From Actinomycetales bacterium (lineage in GTDB: Bacteria > Actinomycetota > Actinomycetes > Actinomycetales > Microbacteriaceae), in contig JAFKEN010000016.1 of the NCBI GenBank assembly GCA_017308515.1, forward strand, positions 1-48,538: 48,538 nucleotides of DNA. Reading direction: 5' to 3'. A program made the position numbers and the translations under genes. Positions 30,795 to 39,659 of this stretch are shown here, one piece after another; position 1 is the first letter of the stretch; each line of letters starts with the position of its first letter. The notes under the pieces were generated by a model that was not told the DNA's origin, made no database searches, and saw nothing but the letters and a program-made list of their open reading frames with translations.

Positions 30795-32045
30795 ATGGGT
30801 GACGAGGTGAGCGCAGTGGCGACCGGCGAACAGGCCCCGTGGGGCCGCGTCGACGACGACGGGACGGTCTACGTCCGCGAGGCCTCGGGCGAGCGCGCCG
30901 TCGGGCAGTACCCCGACGCGACGCCGGAGGAGGCGCTGGCCTACTTCGCGCGCAAGTACACCGAGCTCGAGGGCCAGGTCGGCCTGCTCGAGCAGCGGGT
31001 GCGCCGCGGCGCCCCCGCCCAGGACGTGGCGAAGGCGATCGCCTCCCTCAAGGCGAACGTCGAGGGCGCGAACGCCGTCGGTGACCTCGCCGCGCTCGGC
31101 GCCCGGCTCGACGCCCTCGGCGGCAGCGTGGGCGAGCTCACCGAGCAGCAGGCGGCCGAGCAGAAGGAGGCCGTCGCGGCGGCCCTCGCCGAGCGCGAGG
31201 CGATCGTCGCGGAGGCGGAGGCGCTCGCCGCGCAGGACCCGCAGAAGACCCAGTGGAAGCAGACGAGCACCCAGCTCGACGCGCTCTTCCAGCGCTGGCA
31301 GACCCACCAGCAGGACGGTCCCCGGCTGCCGAAGGCCGAGAGCAACGAGCTCTGGAAGCGCTTCCGCACCGCGCGCACCACGATCGACACCCACCGCAAG
31401 GCCTTCTTCGCCGAACTCGACTCGGTCCACAAGGACGCGCGCACGCGCAAGCAGCGCCTCGTCGAGCGGGCCGAGGCGCTCGCGCCCAAGGGGGCCGCGG
31501 CGATCCCCGACTACCGCTCGCTGCTCGACGAGTGGAAGGCCGCGGGCCGCGCCGGCAAGAAGGCCGACGACGCGCTCTGGGCCCGTTTCAAGGCCGCCGG
31601 CGACGTGCTGTTCTCGGCGAAGGCCGAGGCCGACGCCCGCGAGGACGCGGCCTACGCCGGCAACCTCGAGAAGAAGCTCGAGCTGCTGGAGGAGGCCGAG
31701 CGGCTGCTCGAGGTCACCGACCGCCAGGCCGCGAAGGACCGCCTGCTCGCGGTGCAGCGCAAGTGGGACGCGGCCGGCAAGGTACCGCGCGACCGCTTCC
31801 GCGAGGTCGAGGACCGCCTGCGCAAGGTCGAGCAGCACGTGAAGCGCCTCGACGAGGAGCACTGGAACCGCAGCGACCCCGAGAAGCAGGCCCGCTCGGA
31901 GGGGCTCGCCTCCCAGCTCTCGTCGGCGATCGAGAAGCTCGAGGCGGAGCTCGCCGAGGCCAAGGCCAGCGGCAACGCGGCCAAGGTGAAGGAGGCCGAG
32001 GAGGCCCTCGCCGCGCGGCGCATCTGGCTCGACGCGCTCGGCTGA
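30795..32045 (+). CDS. DUF349 repeat coiled-coil protein
   Basis: A 416-residue, highly charged, mostly helical protein. After a short N-terminal domain (WGRVDDDGTVYVRE...GQYPDATPEEALAYFARKY) come long coiled-coil stretches and three DUF349-like units, recognisable as QWKQTSTQLDALFQRWQTH, DYRSLLDEWKAAGRAGKKAD and RLLAVQRKWDAAGKVPRDRF. Function is unknown in this family; I do not assign one. Start choice is uncertain: ATG 30795 (used), GTG 30807, or GTG 30816, which has the best ribosome site (GAGG, spacing 8). It has a conserved position beside the cyclophilin and relA genes. Confidence 0.9.
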   Translation: MGDEVSAVATGEQAPWGRVDDDGTVYVREASGERAVGQYPDATPEEALAYFARKYTELEGQVGLLEQRVRRGAPAQDVAKAIASLKANVEGANAVGDLAALGARLDALGGSVGELTEQQAAEQKEAVAAALAEREAIVAEAEALAAQDPQKTQWKQTSTQLDALFQRWQTHQQDGPRLPKAESNELWKRFRTARTTIDTHRKAFFAELDSVHKDARTRKQRLVERAEALAPKGAAAIPDYRSLLDEWKAAGRAGKKADDALWARFKAAGDVLFSAKAEADAREDAAYAGNLEKKLELLEEAERLLEVTDRQAAKDRLLAVQRKWDAAGKVPRDRFREVEDRLRKVEQHVKRLDEEHWNRSDPEKQARSEGLASQLSSAIEKLEAELAEAKASGNAAKVKEAEEALAARRIWLDALG

Positions 32046-32057
32046 GCCGGCTCGGCC

Positions 32058-32122
32058 GGGTTCTCCCCGTCGTTCTCGGCGGCGGGTTCTCCCCAGTCCG
32101 TCGATCGCGCCGATTCTCCCCC
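32058..32122 (+). repeat. Three direct repeats (GGGTTCTCCCC type) upstream of the AbiEi-like gene
   Basis: GGGTTCTCCCC occurs at 32058-32068 and 32084-32094, and a variant GATTCTCCCCC at 32112-32122, spaced 26 and 28 bases. They fill the 128-base gap between the DUF349 stop and the next ATG. They are direct, not inverted. They could be operator sites for the downstream gene's product or remnants of a dispersed repeat. Confidence 0.6.
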
Positions 32123-32161
32123 GGATGCCGCGGCCGGCCGCCCGGACCGCGCGCGACCCGG

Positions 32162-32167
32162 CACACT
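32162..32167 (+). promoter_or_regulatory. Possible weak -10 (CACACT) for leaderless AbiEi-like gene
   Basis: CACACT, gcccgc, ATG. The hexamer departs from TANNNT at the first base, but the six-base spacing recurs as at other genes here and no ribosome site precedes the ATG. Confidence 0.3.
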
Positions 32168-32173
32168 GCCCGC

Positions 32174-32767
32174 ATGCGCGTCCCCGACCTGCTGGGCCCC
32201 GCCGACCTGCCCGCGGCCGAGTTGCACGCGGCCCGGCTGGACGGCGAGCTCTTCCCCCTCGCCGAGGGCTTCGCCTCGATCGCCGGGCTCGACGGTCCGG
32301 GCCTGCGCGCGGCGGCGGCCGCCGTCGGGCGCTCCGAGCGGCTCATCGCCGACCGGCGCACGGCCGCGTGGGTGTGGGGTGTCACCGCCCGGCCGCCGCG
32401 TCCGCTCGAGTTCTGCGTCGACATCCGCGCCCGCACCCGACCGCCGCGCGACCCGCTCGTGAGCGTGCGGGAGGTGGTGCTCGACGAGGAGGACGTGGTG
32501 CGCTTCCCCGGCGGCGGCGCGGTCACGACTCCGCTGCGCACCGCGGTCGACCTCGCGCGCACGGAGGGAGCCGAGGCCCAGCGAGCGGGCACCCGCGGAG
32601 ACGACGGCGGGTGCGCCGAACTCCTCCGCGGCCTCGGGGCCTTCGAGGCCGTCACCGTCGCCGCGGCCGCCGCGCTCATGGATCGGCGGCGCAACCTCAG
32701 CGGCAAGCGCGCCGCCCTCGCTGTGCTGCGCGCTGCGCTCGGGTCGGAGAGCGCGCTCAGCCGTTGA
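32174..32767 (+). CDS. AbiEi-antitoxin-like protein without a partner toxin gene
   Basis: A 197-residue protein. The layout resembles the non-HTH part of actinobacterial AbiEi-type antitoxin relatives: an early LFPLAEGFASIAG strand region, RTAAWVWGVTARPP (an S/T-A-A-W-hG-like motif), a V-DIRARTRPP strand, then EVVLDEEDVVRFPGG and VTTPLRTAVDLAR, which is the most recognisable signature. No AbiEii-like nucleotidyltransferase gene is near, so a DNA-binding or orphan role is more likely than a working toxin-antitoxin pair. The family assignment is from memory of motifs only. Its 3' end overlaps the convergent rel 3' end by 11 bases. Confidence 0.7.
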   Translation: MRVPDLLGPADLPAAELHAARLDGELFPLAEGFASIAGLDGPGLRAAAAAVGRSERLIADRRTAAWVWGVTARPPRPLEFCVDIRARTRPPRDPLVSVREVVLDEEDVVRFPGGGAVTTPLRTAVDLARTEGAEAQRAGTRGDDGGCAELLRGLGAFEAVTVAAAAALMDRRRNLSGKRAALAVLRAALGSESALSR

Positions 32768-35054
32768 CGCGGTAGGCGTCGTAGACGGCGTCGATCTTCC
32801 GCACCGCGCTCAGCACCCGGTCGAGGTGCACGCTGTCGCCCATCTCGAAGAGGTAGCGGCTGGTCGCGACCCGCTCGCGCGAGGTCGCGACCGAGGCGGA
32901 GAGGATGTTGACGTGGTTCTCGCTGAGAACCCGCGTGATGTCGGAGAGCAGACCGCCGCGGTCGAGGGCCTCGACCTGGATCTGCACGAGGAACACGCTC
33001 TTCGAGGTCGGCGCCCACTCGACGTCGACGACGCGGTCGGGGTCGGCCATCAGGCTGCCGACGTTCGAGCAGTCGGCGCGGTGCACCGACACCCCCGAGC
33101 CGCGGGTCACGAAGCCGACGATCTCGTCGCCCGGCACCGGCGTGCAGCACTTCGCGAGCTTGACGAGGATGTCGTCCGCGCCGCGCACGAGAACGCCCGA
33201 GTCGCTCGTGCGCAGCTGCCGCGACTTGCCCGGCTGCGGCAGCACATCGGCGCTGTCGGTCTCCTCCTCGGTGGTCGCGGCGGCGAGCACCTTCTCGATG
33301 ACCGACTGGGGCGACATGTGCCCTTCGCCGACGGCGGCGTAGAGCGCCTCGACCGAGTCGAGCCGCAGCGCCGAGGCGATCTCGGTGAGCACGTTCTGGC
33401 TCAGCAGCCGCTGCAGCGGGAGGTTCTGCTTGCGCATCGCGCGCGCGAGCGCGTCCTTGCCCTGCTCGATCGCCTCCTCGCGGCGCTCCTTGACGAACCA
33501 GCCGCGGATCTTGCTGCGCGCGCGGGGGCTCTTGACGAAGTTGAGCCAGTCCTTGCTCGGGCCCGCGTCGGGGTTCTTCGAGGTGAAGACCTCGACGACG
33601 TCGCCGGGGTTGAGCTCGCTCTCGAGCGGCACGAGCCGGCCGTTGACCTTCGCGCCCATCGCGCGGTGACCGACCTCGGTGTGCACGGCGTAGGCGAAGT
33701 CGACCGGGGTCGCGCCCGCCGGCAGGCCGACGACGCGACCCTTCGGGGTGAAGACGTAGACCTCCTTCGCCCCGATCTCGAAGCGCAGATTGTCGAGGAA
33801 CTCGCCCGGGTCGGCGGTCTCCGACTCCCAGTCGGAGATGTGGGCGAGCCACGCCATCTCGGTGTCGGTCGCCTTCGAGGCCGCCGAGTCCTCGGCCTTG
33901 CCGCTCGCGACCCGCTCCTTGTACTTCCAGTGCGCCGCGACGCCGAACTCGGCGCGCTGGTGCATCTCGTGGGTGCGGATCTGGATCTCGACCGGGCGCC
34001 CCTGGGGCCCGATCACCGTCGTGTGCAGCGACTGGTAGAGGTTGAACTTCGGGGTCGCGATGTAGTCCTTGAAGCGGCCCGGGATCGGCGTCCAGCGGGC
34101 GTGGATCTGGCCGAGCACCGCGTAGCAGTCGCGGATGTTCGCGGTGAGCACCCGGATGCCGGTGAGGTCGTAGATCTCGTCGAACTCGCGCCCGCGCTGC
34201 ACCATCTTCTGGTAGATCGAGTAGTACTGCTTGGGCCGGCCGACGACCTGCGCCTTGATGCGCGCCGACTTGAGGTCGTCGTTGATGGCGTCGATCACCG
34301 ACTGCACGAACTGCTCGCGCTGCGGGGTGCGATCCTTCACGAGACTCTCGATCTCGAGGTAGATCTTGGGCTGCAGCACCGCGAAGGAGAGGTCCTCCAG
34401 CTCCCACTTGATGGTCTGGATGCCGAGGCGGTGGGCGAGCGGGGTGTAGATCTCGAGCGTCTCCTGCGCCTTCCGGCGGGCGGAGGCGGGATCCACGAAG
34501 CCCCAGGTGCGGGCGTTGTGCAGCCGGTCGGCGAGCTTGATGATGAGCACCCGGATGTCCTTCGACATCGCGACGATCATCTTGCGCACCGTCTCGGCCT
34601 GCGCCGACTCGCCGTACTTCAGCCGGTCGAGCTTGGTGACGCCGTCGACGAGCATCGCCACCTCGTCGCCGAAGTCGCGCTGCAGCTGCTCGAGGGAGTA
34701 GTCGGTGTCTTCGACGGTGTCGTGCAGTAGCGCGGCCGCGACCGTCTTCGCCCCGATGCCGAGGTCGGCGAGGATCTGCGCGACCGCGACCGGGTGGGTG
34801 ATGTAGGGCTCGCCCGACTTGCGGGTCTGACCGCGGTGGGCCAACTCGGCGGCCTGGTAGGCGCGGTCGACGAGCGCGAGGTCGGCCTTGGGGTGGTGCA
34901 GGCGCACCGTCTTGATGAGGGTCTCGACGGCGCCGGCCGGCTGCGCCCGCGAGAACAGCCGCGGCAGCATCTTCCGCAGCGCCGAGCGACTCGGGGTGCT
35001 GGCCTCCGCGGCCGCGGCGGCGCCCGAGGCGGCTCGCGGGGGCGCCTGCGTCAT
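32757..35054 (-). CDS. relA: Bifunctional (p)ppGpp synthetase/hydrolase (Rel/RSH)
   Basis: The 765-residue long RSH has an HD hydrolase domain with THPVAVAQIL and HDTVED (111-116), so hydrolysis is expected to be intact. The synthetase domain (about 235-360) has RFKD (327-330), the bifunctional-type motif rather than the EFDD type, and YQSLHTTVIGPQGRPVEIQIRT. It continues with TGS (VYVFTPKGRVVGLPAGATP) and C-terminal ACT domains. The ATG lacks a ribosome site but follows TAGAAT by six bases, so a leaderless mRNA is predicted. In Streptomyces an apt gene separates relA from secF as I recall; here it is absent. Confidence 0.97.
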   Translation of the reverse strand: MTQAPPRAASGAAAAAEASTPSRSALRKMLPRLFSRAQPAGAVETLIKTVRLHHPKADLALVDRAYQAAELAHRGQTRKSGEPYITHPVAVAQILADLGIGAKTVAAALLHDTVEDTDYSLEQLQRDFGDEVAMLVDGVTKLDRLKYGESAQAETVRKMIVAMSKDIRVLIIKLADRLHNARTWGFVDPASARRKAQETLEIYTPLAHRLGIQTIKWELEDLSFAVLQPKIYLEIESLVKDRTPQREQFVQSVIDAINDDLKSARIKAQVVGRPKQYYSIYQKMVQRGREFDEIYDLTGIRVLTANIRDCYAVLGQIHARWTPIPGRFKDYIATPKFNLYQSLHTTVIGPQGRPVEIQIRTHEMHQRAEFGVAAHWKYKERVASGKAEDSAASKATDTEMAWLAHISDWESETADPGEFLDNLRFEIGAKEVYVFTPKGRVVGLPAGATPVDFAYAVHTEVGHRAMGAKVNGRLVPLESELNPGDVVEVFTSKNPDAGPSKDWLNFVKSPRARSKIRGWFVKERREEAIEQGKDALARAMRKQNLPLQRLLSQNVLTEIASALRLDSVEALYAAVGEGHMSPQSVIEKVLAAATTEEETDSADVLPQPGKSRQLRTSDSGVLVRGADDILVKLAKCCTPVPGDEIVGFVTRGSGVSVHRADCSNVGSLMADPDRVVDVEWAPTSKSVFLVQIQVEALDRGGLLSDITRVLSENHVNILSASVATSRERVATSRYLFEMGDSVHLDRVLSAVRKIDAVYDAYRVNG

Positions 35055-35060
35055 GACGGA

Positions 35061-35066
35061 ATTCTA
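35061..35066 (-). promoter_or_regulatory. -10 box (TAGAAT) for leaderless rel transcript
   Basis: TAGAAT, tccgtc, ATG: a near-consensus hexamer with exactly six bases to the start codon, so the transcript should begin at the A of ATG. No good -35. Confidence 0.65.
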
Positions 35067-35100
35067 CGGCGCCAGGCCGGGTGCCGCCGGGGCCCGCGCC

Positions 35101-35130
35101 GGGTCGTGCGCGCGGGCGCGCCGCCGACCC
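35101..35130 (-). terminator. GC hairpin between secF and rel (possible U-less terminator)
   Basis: GGGTCG (35101-35106) pairs with CGACCC (35125-35130), with a further inner GC stem after a three-base mismatch. It starts 10 bases beyond the secF stop. It lacks a U-run, so it could be a U-less actinobacterial-style terminator or chance in GC-rich DNA. Confidence 0.35.
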
Positions 35131-35139
35131 GGGGCGGGA

Positions 35140-36150
35140 TCACGCGCCGGCGCTGCGCTCGCGCGCGGCGAGCACCTTCCGGTCGCGCTCCGCGATCGCG
35201 GGCTCACCCGAGCGGAACCAGGCGTACAGCGGCGCCGCGATGAACGGCGTCGAGTAGGTGCCGATGATCGTGCCGACCAGCAGCGCGAGCGAGATGTCGC
35301 GCAGGGTGTCGGCGCCCAGCACGAACGACCCGAGGAACAGGATCGCCGCGGTCGGCAGCGCCGCCACCACGCCGGTGTTGATCGAGCGCACGAGGGTCTG
35401 GTTCACGGCCAGGTTGACGGTCTCGCCGAAGGTGCGCGGCGAGTCCTCTCCCATCTCGGAGGTGTTCTCGCGGATCTTGTCGAAGACGACGACGGTGTCG
35501 TAGAGCGAGAAGCCGAGGATCGTGAGGAAGCCGATGGTGGCGGCCGGGGTGATCTCGAAGCCGGTCGCAGCGTAGACCCCGACCGTGATGACGAGGTCGT
35601 GCAGCAGCGCGAGGATCGCCGCGAGCGACATCTTCCAGGTGCGGAAGTAGATCGCCATGAGCACGAGCGCGAGGGCGAGGAACACCCCGAGACCGAGCAG
35701 CGCCTGCCGGGTGATGTCGGCGCCCCACGACGGACCGATGAACGAGGTGGTGATGTCGGTGCTGCCGTACGCCGTCTCGAGCGCCGCGGTGACATCCTGC
35801 GTCTCGGCGTCGGTCAGCTGGTCGGTCTGCACCCGCACGCCGTCGCCGCCGACCGTCGTGATGTGCACGATCGCGTCGGGCACGACGGAGTGCACCGCGT
35901 CCTCGCCGACGGTCGAGTCGGTGGTCTGCGCGCTCGCCACCTGGAACTGCGAGCCGCCGCGGAACTCGATGCCGAAGTTGAAGCCGGCGACGGGGTCGCC
36001 GCCGCCGCGGATGAAGGGCACGGCGACCGCGATCGCCATGAGCACGACCGCGATGCTGAGCCAGATGCGGCGCTTGCCGATGAAGTCGACCGAGCGGGCC
36101 CCGGTGTAGAGGTCGTTGCCGAAGCGGGTCAGCACGGAGGCGCGGGCCAT
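35140..36150 (-). CDS. secF: Protein translocase subunit SecF
   Basis: A 336-residue accessory subunit of the Sec translocon, an RND-like protein with six membrane helices that uses the proton gradient to aid late export. TM1 is about 27-49; the FNFGIEFRGGSQFQV motif opens the large outside domain, and the LHDLVITVGVYAATGFEI...GFSLYDTVVVFDKIREN block is the SecD/F signature. The ATG overlaps the secD stop as TGATG. The C-terminal cytosolic tail is short and basic. Confidence 0.97.
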   Translation of the reverse strand: MARASVLTRFGNDLYTGARSVDFIGKRRIWLSIAVVLMAIAVAVPFIRGGGDPVAGFNFGIEFRGGSQFQVASAQTTDSTVGEDAVHSVVPDAIVHITTVGGDGVRVQTDQLTDAETQDVTAALETAYGSTDITTSFIGPSWGADITRQALLGLGVFLALALVLMAIYFRTWKMSLAAILALLHDLVITVGVYAATGFEITPAATIGFLTILGFSLYDTVVVFDKIRENTSEMGEDSPRTFGETVNLAVNQTLVRSINTGVVAALPTAAILFLGSFVLGADTLRDISLALLVGTIIGTYSTPFIAAPLYAWFRSGEPAIAERDRKVLAARERSAGA

Positions 36151-37901
36151 CAGGACTCCTTCCCGTCGCGCTCGGGTCGTCGGCCGGAGCCGGAGGACGC
36201 CTCGAGCTCGGCGGCCTTGCGCTCGGCGATGGTCTGGCGGCGCTGCGCCTCGCGCTTCGCGCCGGAGCGGCGGGCCTCGGGCGAGAGGCGGAACTCGGCG
36301 CGCCCGCGGTACACGGCGCCCAGGGCGTCGGGGTCGAGACCCGACAGCGGGTGGCCGCTCGAGAAGAACCGCGTGGTGGCCAGCAGCTGCAGCATCGGGT
36401 GGGTGAAGAGCACCACGACGAGCACGTCGATGACGACCGTGATGCCGAGGGTGAGCGCGAAGCCGCGCACCGATCCGACGGCGAGCACGTAGAGCACGAC
36501 CGCCGAGAGCAGGTTGACGCCCTTCGCGGCGAAGATCGTGCGCAGGGCGCGCTTCCAGCCCGCCTCGACCGCGCCGACCAGGCCGCGACCGTCGCGGAGC
36601 TCGTCGCGGATCCGCTCGAAGTAGACGATGAACGAGTCGACGGTGAACCCGATCGCGACGATCAGACCGGCGATGCCCGCGAGCGAGAGCCGGTAGCCGT
36701 AGTACCAGCTCATGATGTCGATCGTGAGGAACGTCAGCAGGGCCGCCGCGACGAGCGACAGGATCGTCACCGAGGCGAGCGCGCGGTACTGGAAGAACGA
36801 GTAGATGACGACGAGCACGAGGCCGATCGCGCCGGCGATCAGGCCGCTCAGCAGCTGGCTCTGACCGAGGGTCGCGGAGATCGTGTCGCGGCTCTGCAGT
36901 TCGAAGCCGAGCGGGAGCGCACCGTACTTGAGCTGGTCGGCGAGGGTCTTGGCCGACTCCTGCGTGAAGTTGCCGGTGATCTGGGGGCGCCCGTCGGTGA
37001 TCGCCGCCTGGGTGCGTGGGGCGGAGATCACCTTGCCGTCGAGCACGATCGCGAACTGGTTCTGCGGCGGGCTCATCGCCACCAGGCGCTTGGTGACGTC
37101 GGCGAAGGCGGCGGTGCCGTCGCCGTTGAAGACGATGTTGACCGCCCACTCGCCGGTGTTGACGCCCTGCGCCGAGTACACCTGGCCCGAGCTCGCGTCG
37201 GAGATGTCGGAGCCGGGGACCTCGACGGGACCGAGGATGTACTTCACCGAGTTGTCGGCCTCGCACGTGATGTACGGGGCGTCCGGGTCGGCGATGTTGG
37301 CCTGGGTGGGATCGATGCTCGCGCAGTCGAAGTCGTCGTACTGCTGCTGCAGCTCGGGCGTGATCCAGTTGAGGTCGCTCGCGTCGGTCGGGGTGACCGA
37401 GGGCGTGCTCGCGGGGGTCGGCGTCTCGCTCGGGATCGGCGTCTCGCTCGCCCCCGGCGTCGGGCTCGGCGACGCGGTCGGGTCCCCCACGCTCGAGGCC
37501 GACGGCGCTCCGGCGACCAGCACCGGCCGGAAGTCGAGCTTCGCCGACGCGCTGATGCGGTCGAGGGTGGCCTGGTCGGGCTCGCCGGGGATGGCGATCG
37601 TGATGCGGTCGGGCGCCTGGGTGCTGATCTCCGCCTCGGCGACGCCGGAGGCGTCGACGCGCTGACGGATGATCGCGACCGCCTGGTTGAGCTGCTCGGT
37701 GGTCACCTGCTGCCCGTCGGCGACCTGCGCCTGCAGGATCAGCTGCGTGCCGCCCTCGAGGTCGAGCGCGAGCTTGGGGGCGATCCCCCAGCCGCCGAAG
37801 ATCATGCCGGCGCCCTGGATGCCGCCGAGCACGGCGATGATCACGAACAGCCAGGTGAGCGCGCGCCAGGCCTTGCGCACGGGCGTGGAGGTGGTGGCCA
37901 C
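36150..37901 (-). CDS. secD: Protein translocase subunit SecD
   Basis: The 583-residue partner of SecF. The N-terminal helix (about 12-35) leads to ALDLEGGTQLILQA and RVDASGVAEAEI of the P1 domain. P1 is interrupted at roughly 130-170 by a Pro/Ser/Thr-rich linker (ASPSPTPGASETPIPSETPT and on). The C-terminal RND membrane block has AIGFTVDSFIVYFERIRDELR. The GTG start has AAGAGAG upstream. It forms an operon with secF, and yajC lies 90 bases upstream. Confidence 0.97.
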   Translation of the reverse strand: MATTSTPVRKAWRALTWLFVIIAVLGGIQGAGMIFGGWGIAPKLALDLEGGTQLILQAQVADGQQVTTEQLNQAVAIIRQRVDASGVAEAEISTQAPDRITIAIPGEPDQATLDRISASAKLDFRPVLVAGAPSASSVGDPTASPSPTPGASETPIPSETPTPASTPSVTPTDASDLNWITPELQQQYDDFDCASIDPTQANIADPDAPYITCEADNSVKYILGPVEVPGSDISDASSGQVYSAQGVNTGEWAVNIVFNGDGTAAFADVTKRLVAMSPPQNQFAIVLDGKVISAPRTQAAITDGRPQITGNFTQESAKTLADQLKYGALPLGFELQSRDTISATLGQSQLLSGLIAGAIGLVLVVIYSFFQYRALASVTILSLVAAALLTFLTIDIMSWYYGYRLSLAGIAGLIVAIGFTVDSFIVYFERIRDELRDGRGLVGAVEAGWKRALRTIFAAKGVNLLSAVVLYVLAVGSVRGFALTLGITVVIDVLVVVLFTHPMLQLLATTRFFSSGHPLSGLDPDALGAVYRGRAEFRLSPEARRSGAKREAQRRQTIAERKAAELEASSGSGRRPERDGKES

Positions 37902-37991
37902 TCGGGCAGCTCTCTTCTTGCGGGCGGTGCGGGTCGCGGCACGAAACCGGGAACCCGCCTCGCGGGCCCGTGCGCCGGGGTCAGGTGGGGC

Positions 37992-38408
37992 TTACTCGCC
38001 GGACTTCTTGCGCGGCGTGCGCGGCTTGGTGGTGCGCTCGCCGTACTTCGGGTCCTCGTCGAGCGGCGGGATCACCTGGGGACCCTCGGCCTCGGCGGGC
38101 GTCTCCTCCTCGGCCACCGGCTCCTGCGGTTCGACCACGCGGGCGATGATCTGGCTGTGCACGCGCAGGCGCGTGCCCGGCGTGGTCTCGATGATCGCCT
38201 CGTTCTTCTCGGGGTCGATCGAGATGAGCGTGCCGTAGAAGCCGCCCTGGGTCATCACCTCGGCGCCGGGCTGGATCTGGGAGCGCATGTCCTGCTCCTG
38301 CTGGCGGCGGCGCCGGCTCGAGCGGAACATGAAGATGATCGCGACGGCCGCGAGCGCGATGAGCCCGACCGTGAACCAGTCGATCTTGCTGAAGTCGATC
38401 TCGGGCAT
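37992..38408 (-). CDS. yajC: Preprotein translocase subunit YajC
   Basis: A 138-residue single-pass protein accompanying SecDF. An N-terminal helix (about 12-28, WFTVGLIALAAVAIIFMF) is followed by a basic stretch RSSRRRRQQEQ and the YajC core QIQPGAEVMTQGGFYGTLISID. The acidic/Pro-rich C-terminal extension is longer than in E. coli. GGAAGG lies 13 bases before the ATG, longer than ideal. The 159-base gap to ruvB holds no recognisable promoter; only a small CGGTT/AACCG hairpin near 38485-38498. Confidence 0.93.
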   Translation of the reverse strand: MPEIDFSKIDWFTVGLIALAAVAIIFMFRSSRRRRQQEQDMRSQIQPGAEVMTQGGFYGTLISIDPEKNEAIIETTPGTRLRVHSQIIARVVEPQEPVAEEETPAEAEGPQVIPPLDEDPKYGERTTKPRTPRKKSGE

Positions 38409-38567
38409 GAGGACGGGAAGCCTTCCGAACGGGGGACTCCGCGGGTCAGCGAGGGCAGGTCATGGGGTGTTCCCGCTCCGGCGGTTCGCAAACCGGTGGG
38501 GCGAGGACTCCGGGCCTCCGGATCGGCACCGTGTGCGACGGCGCCGGCGCTGTGCGGTCCGCAGGAA

Positions 38568-39659
38568 TCATACGTCATCGTCGAAGAGCGTTCCCCGCGA
38601 GGGGCGCGCGACGCCGAGATGCCGCCATGCGGCGGCGGTCGCGACGCGCCCGCGTGGGGTGCGCGAGAGCATCCCGATGCGCACCAGGAACGGCTCGACG
38701 ACCGACTCGATCGTCTCCGCCTCCTCCCCCACGCTCACCGCGAGGGTGCCGAGCCCGACCGGGCCGCCCTCGAAGCGGCGCACGATCGCGTCGAGCACCG
38801 CGCGGTCGAGGCGGTCGAGGCCGAGGGCGTCGACGTCGTAGAGCTCGAGGGCGCCGCGCACGTCGTCGAGGCCGGCGCTTGCGGGAGTCACGGCGCCGTC
38901 GCCGGCTGAGGTGGTGCCGCGGTGCACGAGCGCGTAATCCCGCACCCGGCGCAGCAGGCGGTTCGCGATGCGGGGGGTGCCGCGGCTGCGGCTCGCGATC
39001 TCGGCGCGGGCCTCGGCCGGGAGGGTGAAGCCCAGCAGCCGGGAGGCGCGGTCGAGCACCCTCTCGAGCTCGGCATCCTCGTAGAACTCGAGGTGCGCGG
39101 TGAAGCCGAACCGGTCGCGGAGCGGGTTGGGCAGCAGCCCCGCGCGCGTCGTCGCGCCGACGAGGGTGAAGGGGGCGAGGTCGAGCGGGATGCTCGTGGC
39201 CCCCGCGCCCTTGCCCACCATGATGTCGATGCGGAAGTCCTCCATCGCGAGGTAGAGCATCTCCGAGGCCGAGCGCGCCATGCGGTGGATCTCGTCGACG
39301 AAGAGCACCTCGCCCGGCACGAGGCTCGACAGCAGCGCCGCGAGATCGCCGGCGTGCTGGATCGCGGGCCCGCTCGACATGCGCAGGCCCCGCCCCGACT
39401 CGGCGGCCACGATCATCGCGAGGGTCGTCTTGCCGAGCCCGGGCGGACCGGCGAGCAGGATGTGGTCGGGCGTGCGCTGCTGGATCTCGGCGGCGTCGAG
39501 CAGCAGCTGCAACTGACCGCGCACCTTGGGCTGTCCGACGAACTCGGCGAGCGTGCGCGGACGCAGCGCTCCCTCGAAGGCGAGCTCCGCGTCGGACTCG
39601 AGCTCCGGGCGCGTCACGTCCTCGTCGGCCTCGACCTCGCGCTCGCGGTCGGCGCTCAT
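38568..39659 (-). CDS. ruvB: Holliday junction branch migration helicase RuvB
   Basis: The 363-residue hexameric AAA+ motor. It has Walker [10 protein letters not shown] (71-79), Walker [11 protein letters not shown], sensor [19 protein letters not shown] with the arginine finger, and the C-terminal winged-helix DNA-binding domain ([24 protein letters not shown]). An unusual acidic N-terminus ([17 protein letters not shown]) precedes it. The ATG overlaps the ruvA stop by four bases. It is the last gene of the SOS-controlled ruvCAB unit. Confidence 0.98.
   Translation of the reverse strand: MSADREREVEADEDVTRPELESDAELAFEGALRPRTLAEFVGQPKVRGQLQLLLDAAEIQQRTPDHILLAGPPGLGKTTLAMIVAAESGRGLRMSSGPAIQHAGDLAALLSSLVPGEVLFVDEIHRMARSASEMLYLAMEDFRIDIMVGKGAGATSIPLDLAPFTLVGATTRAGLLPNPLRDRFGFTAHLEFYEDAELERVLDRASRLLGFTLPAEARAEIASRSRGTPRIANRLLRRVRDYALVHRGTTSAGDGAVTPASAGLDDVRGALELYDVDALGLDRLDRAVLDAIVRRFEGGPVGLGTLAVSVGEEAETIESVVEPFLVRIGMLSRTPRGRVATAAAWRHLGVARPSRGTLFDDDV

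Noticed and set aside
32174-32767. A complete type IV toxin-antitoxin system
   Set aside because: No toxin-like nucleotidyltransferase gene lies on either side; the neighbours are the DUF349 gene and rel.
37370-37500. Frameshift or assembly error in secD suggested by repetitive Pro/Ser/Thr codons
   Set aside because: The frame stays open and homologous SecD sequence resumes on both sides, so this is an in-frame low-complexity insert.
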